DNA of 8,190 nucleotides, taken from assembly GCA_046590705.1 (NCBI GenBank), contig JBKJUK010000271.1:1-8190 (forward strand), read 5' to 3'. The stretch is from JBKJUK01 sp046590705 (GTDB lineage: Bacteria > Acidobacteriota > Thermoanaerobaculia > Gp7-AA8). The notes beneath the pieces are model-generated. The model saw only the letters and a program-made list of their open reading frames with translations. It ran no database searches and had not been told where the DNA came from. Shown here piece by piece: positions 5,711 to 8,190 of this stretch. Made by a program: the position numbers and the translations under genes. Every line of letters begins with the position of its first letter. The stretch's first letter is position 1.

Positions 5711-6156
5711 TCGACATCTCAATCAGCGGGGCCGTGTCGCGATTCCCGCACCGCGAGATCAAGGCCTACACCACCGAGGTCGTTCGCCTGCTGCGCAATG
5801 CGAGGGTGGTCAAAGGGAAATCGTCCACAGTTTCGCTGGTCTTCGTCTCCGACGAAGCGATGGCCGCGCTGAATCACAAGTTCCGTCGAAAGAACCGAAC
5901 CACAGACGTACTCACCTTCCCCGCCGATCCGGCCATGCAGGAACCAGGAAGCAGCGAAGTCGCTATCGGAGAAATCGTGATCTCCCTGCAGCAGGCCGCG
6001 CGTCAGGCAACAGAGCAGAAACACTCTCTGGCCACCGAGGTCCGCTACCTGATCCTGCACGGACTGATTCACGCACACGGCTACGACCACGAGACCGATC
6101 GGGGAGAAATGAACGAGCTCGAACTCAAAATGCGCGAGCGCCTCCAGTTGAGTTGA
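5707..6156 (+). CDS. ybeY: Endoribonuclease YbeY (rRNA maturation factor)
   Basis: YbeY is a small zinc-dependent single-strand endoribonuclease needed for 16S rRNA 3' maturation and 70S ribosome quality control. The 149-residue protein has the family signature HGLIHAHGYDH (118-128), giving zinc ligands His118, His122 and His128, and the upstream NHKFRRKNRTTDVLTFP (56-72) with conserved Arg60 and the T-D-V-L-T-F-P turn. IGEIVIS (87-93) precedes the catalytic helix. The more usual signature has Leu after the second His; here it is Ala123, with an extra His at 124 that is not a standard ligand. The start is GTG 5707, overlapping the phoH-like stop as GTGA, so expression is likely coupled. The genes that often follow ybeY (a CorC-like CBS protein, era) are absent: a 252-bp spacer with a REP doublet comes next. 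Confidence 0.95.
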   Translation: MIDISISGAVSRFPHREIKAYTTEVVRLLRNARVVKGKSSTVSLVFVSDEAMAALNHKFRRKNRTTDVLTFPADPAMQEPGSSEVAIGEIVISLQQAARQATEQKHSLATEVRYLILHGLIHAHGYDHETDRGEMNELELKMRERLQLS

Positions 6157-6194
6157 AGTAATCCCTCCCTTTATGAGTGCATCTGAGAGGAAGT

Positions 6195-6277
6195 GTAGGG
6201 GCGCGTTGCGCGCGCCCGCTCTCCCGTACGCTTCCAGAATACAGACCGGGGAGCGGGCGAACGCAGTTCGCCCCTAC
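6195..6277. repeat. REP doublet (REPIN-like), 83 bp
   Basis: GTAG at 6195-6198 and its inverse CTAC at 6274-6277 bound two REP-like palindromes in opposite orientation. The outer arms 6195-6224 and 6248-6277 are reverse complements at 24 of 30 positions, with a 23-nt spacer. Each arm also folds on its own: GGGCGCG/CGCGCCC (6199-6205 / 6211-6217) on the left, and a perfect 8-bp GGGCGAAC/GTTCGCCC with loop GCA (6255-6262 / 6266-6273) on the right. GTAG-headed palindromes in inverted pairs match the described REPIN architecture mobilised in trans by RAYT proteins. It lies 38 bp after the ybeY stop and may protect the transcript end or stop read-through. Confidence 0.8.
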
Positions 6278-6396
6278 AACCGGCTCCTCGCCGTGATGTT
6301 CGTGACGAATGCCCCACAAAGATGCAGCTTGAATTCAAGGTCGCAGCCCCACTCGACGTAGTGCAGTACCATCAGCGCAAGGCAGCAGCAGTCCAC

Positions 6397-6402
6397 AGGA
6401 GA
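6397..6402 (+). promoter_or_regulatory. Ribosome binding site of the ester hydrolase gene
   Basis: AGGAGA lies 6 nt before ATG 6409, an almost ideal arrangement. It decides this start, which also places a signal peptide at the N-terminus. Confidence 0.75.
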
Positions 6403-6408
6403 CAACAA

Positions 6409-8190
6409 ATGTTCAGCAGATTTTGTCGGCTCACTATTCTGATTCCTGGTCTGATCGGTCTGGCCCTGTCCGCTACGGCGCAGAGCGAGATCCCAACGAC
6501 ATTCTCGCCGGCGACCGAAGCTTTCGATCACGAGCGGCGCGAGGTCATGATTCCGATGCGCGATGGCGTGAAGCTGCATACCGTGCTTGTCATCCCGAAA
6601 GGTGCGACAGCGGCGCCGATCATTCTGACGCGGACACCGTACGGTGTGGAGAAACTGACTACGCAATCGAGCAGCCCGAACGCTTCGATGATCCTTCCGC
6701 CTGCCGACGAGTCGCTGATTGCTGCGGGGTACATCCGGGCCTATCAGGACGTGCGCGGCCGCTACGGCAGCGATGGTGACTATGTGATGACGCTGCCTCT
6801 ACGAGGTGAGCTCAACAAGTGGAAAGTCGACCATACCACCGACACCTACGACACCATCGAATGGCTGGTGAAGAATGTGCGCGGCAACAATGGCCGCGTC
6901 GGTCTGACGGGTGTGTCCTACCCCGGCTGGCTGACGCTGATGGGTATCGTCGATCCTCATCCGGCACTACGTGCCGCAGTTCCGATGTATCCGATGGTGG
7001 ATGGCTGGATCGGTGACGATTTCTACCACAACGGTGCACTGCGGCAGACCATGTTCGAGTGGATCTACAACATGGCCGCTCACAAGAGCAGCAAGCACAC
7101 ACCGCCGTTCGGCTACTACGACATGTATGACGCATTCCTCACCGCCGGCTCGGCCGACGCGCTGGCTCGCCGCTACAAGGCAGACCGTCTCACCACCTGG
7201 CGCAAGATCGTCGACAACCCGTCCTACAACGCCTTCTGGCGTGGTCAGGCCGTGCAGGATCTGCTCGCTGCCAAACCGCTGAAAGTGCCGGTCCTGATGG
7301 TGCACGGCCTCTTCGATCAGGAAGACAACTTCGGCGGCATCGCCGCGTATCGGACACTCGAAGCGAAAGACACAAACAACAACATGGTTTCGCTGGTGTT
7401 AGGTCCATGGAACCACGGACAGTCACAGCGCGAAGGCTCATCCCTCGGTGCCATCCACTGGAACAGCGAGACCAGCCTCTGGTTTCGCGAGAAGGTGCTG
7501 CTTGCATTCTGGAACCAGCATCTGAAAGGAGATACGAACGCCGCTGCCGCCGTCCCTCCGGTACTTGCTTTCGATACCGGCTCGAAGGAATGGCGAACAT
7601 ATCAGAGCTGGCCTGCAGACGGGAAGGTCGCGTCGGTGCAGTTGCATCTCCAGCCGAACGGGGGCCTGGCATTCACCGCACCTCCGGCCGCGGAAATGAA
7701 GTTCGCAGAGTTCGTGTCTGACCCGGCCAAGCCGGTACCTTATCGCGTGCGCCCGGTACTCTCGATGTACAACGATCAATCGAGCTGGAACCGCTGGCTG
7801 GTCGACGATCAGCGGCCATTCTCAGATCGCACCGATGTGCTGACCTTCGTGACTGAGCCACTGAAAGAATCGCTGACGGTCAGCGGCGAGATCGCTGCGA
7901 CACTCTTCGCTTCGACCACCGGCAGCGATGCCGACTGGGTCGTGAAACTCATCGACGTTCATCCGCCGGAAGTGCGTGCAGATCCAGCCCTCGGCGGATA
8001 TCAGCTGATGGTGTCCGGCGACATCATGCGGGGGCGCTATCGCGAGAGCCTGGAGAACCCGAAAGCCATCGAACCAGGAGTGGTTGCGCCCTATCGCGTC
8101 CGGATGCCGGACGCCAACCACACCTTCCTGCCAGGACATCGCATCATGGTGCAGGTGCAGTCCAGCTGGTTCCCGCTCTACGACCGCAAC
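6409..8190 (+). CDS. Exported alpha-amino-acid ester hydrolase-like protein (CocE/NonD, S15 family), 3' end beyond window
   Basis: The frame is open for 594 codons to the window edge. Residues 1-25 form a signal peptide (hydrophobic run, then S-A-T-A-Q), so the enzyme should be periplasmic or secreted. The rest is an alpha/beta hydrolase followed by a beta-sandwich, like alpha-amino-acid ester hydrolases, which cleave or transfer alpha-amino acyl groups and act on beta-lactams with alpha-amino side chains. Nucleophile Ser170 lies in GVSYPGW, Asp303 in HGLFDQED and His336 in GPWNHG. Tyr78 (RTPY) and Tyr171 suit the oxyanion hole. Asp204, Glu305 and Asp306 match the carboxylate cluster that binds the substrate amino group. 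The offsets from Ser (-92, +34, +133, +135, +136, +166) equal those I recall for the Xanthomonas citri enzyme. Members have about 620-650 residues, so about 30-50 are missing. Natural substrate unknown; a cephalosporin/glutaryl acylase relative or peptidase is the alternative. Confidence 0.9.
   Translation, partial: MFSRFCRLTILIPGLIGLALSATAQSEIPTTFSPATEAFDHERREVMIPMRDGVKLHTVLVIPKGATAAPIILTRTPYGVEKLTTQSSSPNASMILPPADESLIAAGYIRAYQDVRGRYGSDGDYVMTLPLRGELNKWKVDHTTDTYDTIEWLVKNVRGNNGRVGLTGVSYPGWLTLMGIVDPHPALRAAVPMYPMVDGWIGDDFYHNGALRQTMFEWIYNMAAHKSSKHTPPFGYYDMYDAFLTAGSADALARRYKADRLTTWRKIVDNPSYNAFWRGQAVQDLLAAKPLKVPVLMVHGLFDQEDNFGGIAAYRTLEAKDTNNNMVSLVLGPWNHGQSQREGSSLGAIHWNSETSLWFREKVLLAFWNQHLKGDTNAAAAVPPVLAFDTGSKEWRTYQSWPADGKVASVQLHLQPNGGLAFTAPPAAEMKFAEFVSDPAKPVPYRVRPVLSMYNDQSSWNRWLVDDQRPFSDRTDVLTFVTEPLKESLTVSGEIAATLFASTTGSDADWVVKLIDVHPPEVRADPALGGYQLMVSGDIMRGRYRESLENPKAIEPGVVAPYRVRMPDANHTFLPGHRIMVQVQSSWFPLYDRN

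Noticed and set aside
6125..6361. Small frames crossing the REP doublet
   Set aside because: They are formed by the palindrome itself and have no ribosome binding site or family resemblance.
6423..7305. Frames on both strands within the ester hydrolase region
   Set aside because: The plus-strand frame from 6409 is open to the window end and carries the whole catalytic signature. The others are shadows of it.

Overview
The window reads as bacterial chromosome, GC-rich by eye, with all supported genes on the + strand. The housekeeping genes (CCA-type tRNA nucleotidyltransferase, RsmD, PhoH-like ATPase, YbeY) are bacterial. Two proteins carry Ala-rich signal peptides ending in A-x-A, which fits an organism with a periplasm. 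The phylum cannot be fixed from this stretch; an Acidobacteriota-like lineage is only an impression from protein style and the dense palindromic intergenic repeats.

Layout. Positions 1-1177 have no believable gene and are built of repeats. A 140-bp unit at 1-140 recurs at 557-696. A near-complete inverted repeat spans 479-893, with two 196-bp arms and a 23-bp loop. GTAG-headed GC-rich hairpins occur at 152-175, 502-525 and 847-870. A second repeat family of the GTCATTCCG...GAGGAATCTA type has a half at 401-441 and a fuller copy at 1009-1153. Next comes a tightly packed block: short glycosyltransferase-like gene (1178-1987), cca-type gene (1984-3192), exported protein of unknown function (3194-3985) and rsmD (3985-4548). 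Every junction overlaps or is a 1-bp gap, so this is very probably one translationally coupled transcript. After a 205-bp gap come phoH-like (4754-5710) and ybeY (5707-6156), again with a 4-bp overlap. A 252-bp spacer carries an 83-bp REP doublet (6195-6277). The window ends inside a gene for an exported alpha-amino-acid ester hydrolase-like enzyme (6409 to the edge).

Together, cca, rsmD, phoH-like and ybeY form an RNA-maturation neighbourhood (tRNA 3' end, 16S rRNA methylation, rRNA processing and quality control). The glycosyltransferase-like and exported genes share the transcript without an obvious functional link. The hydrolase looks like a separate unit with its own ribosome binding site.

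The most unusual material is the repeat region. It contains at least three hairpin modules with the same flanks (CGATGCCG before, CT-x-x-G after) whose 4-bp stems differ completely yet remain perfectly paired. It also contains a 392-bp palindromic element and a shortened relative of it. No transposase, RAYT gene, CRISPR array or tRNA is visible in the window.
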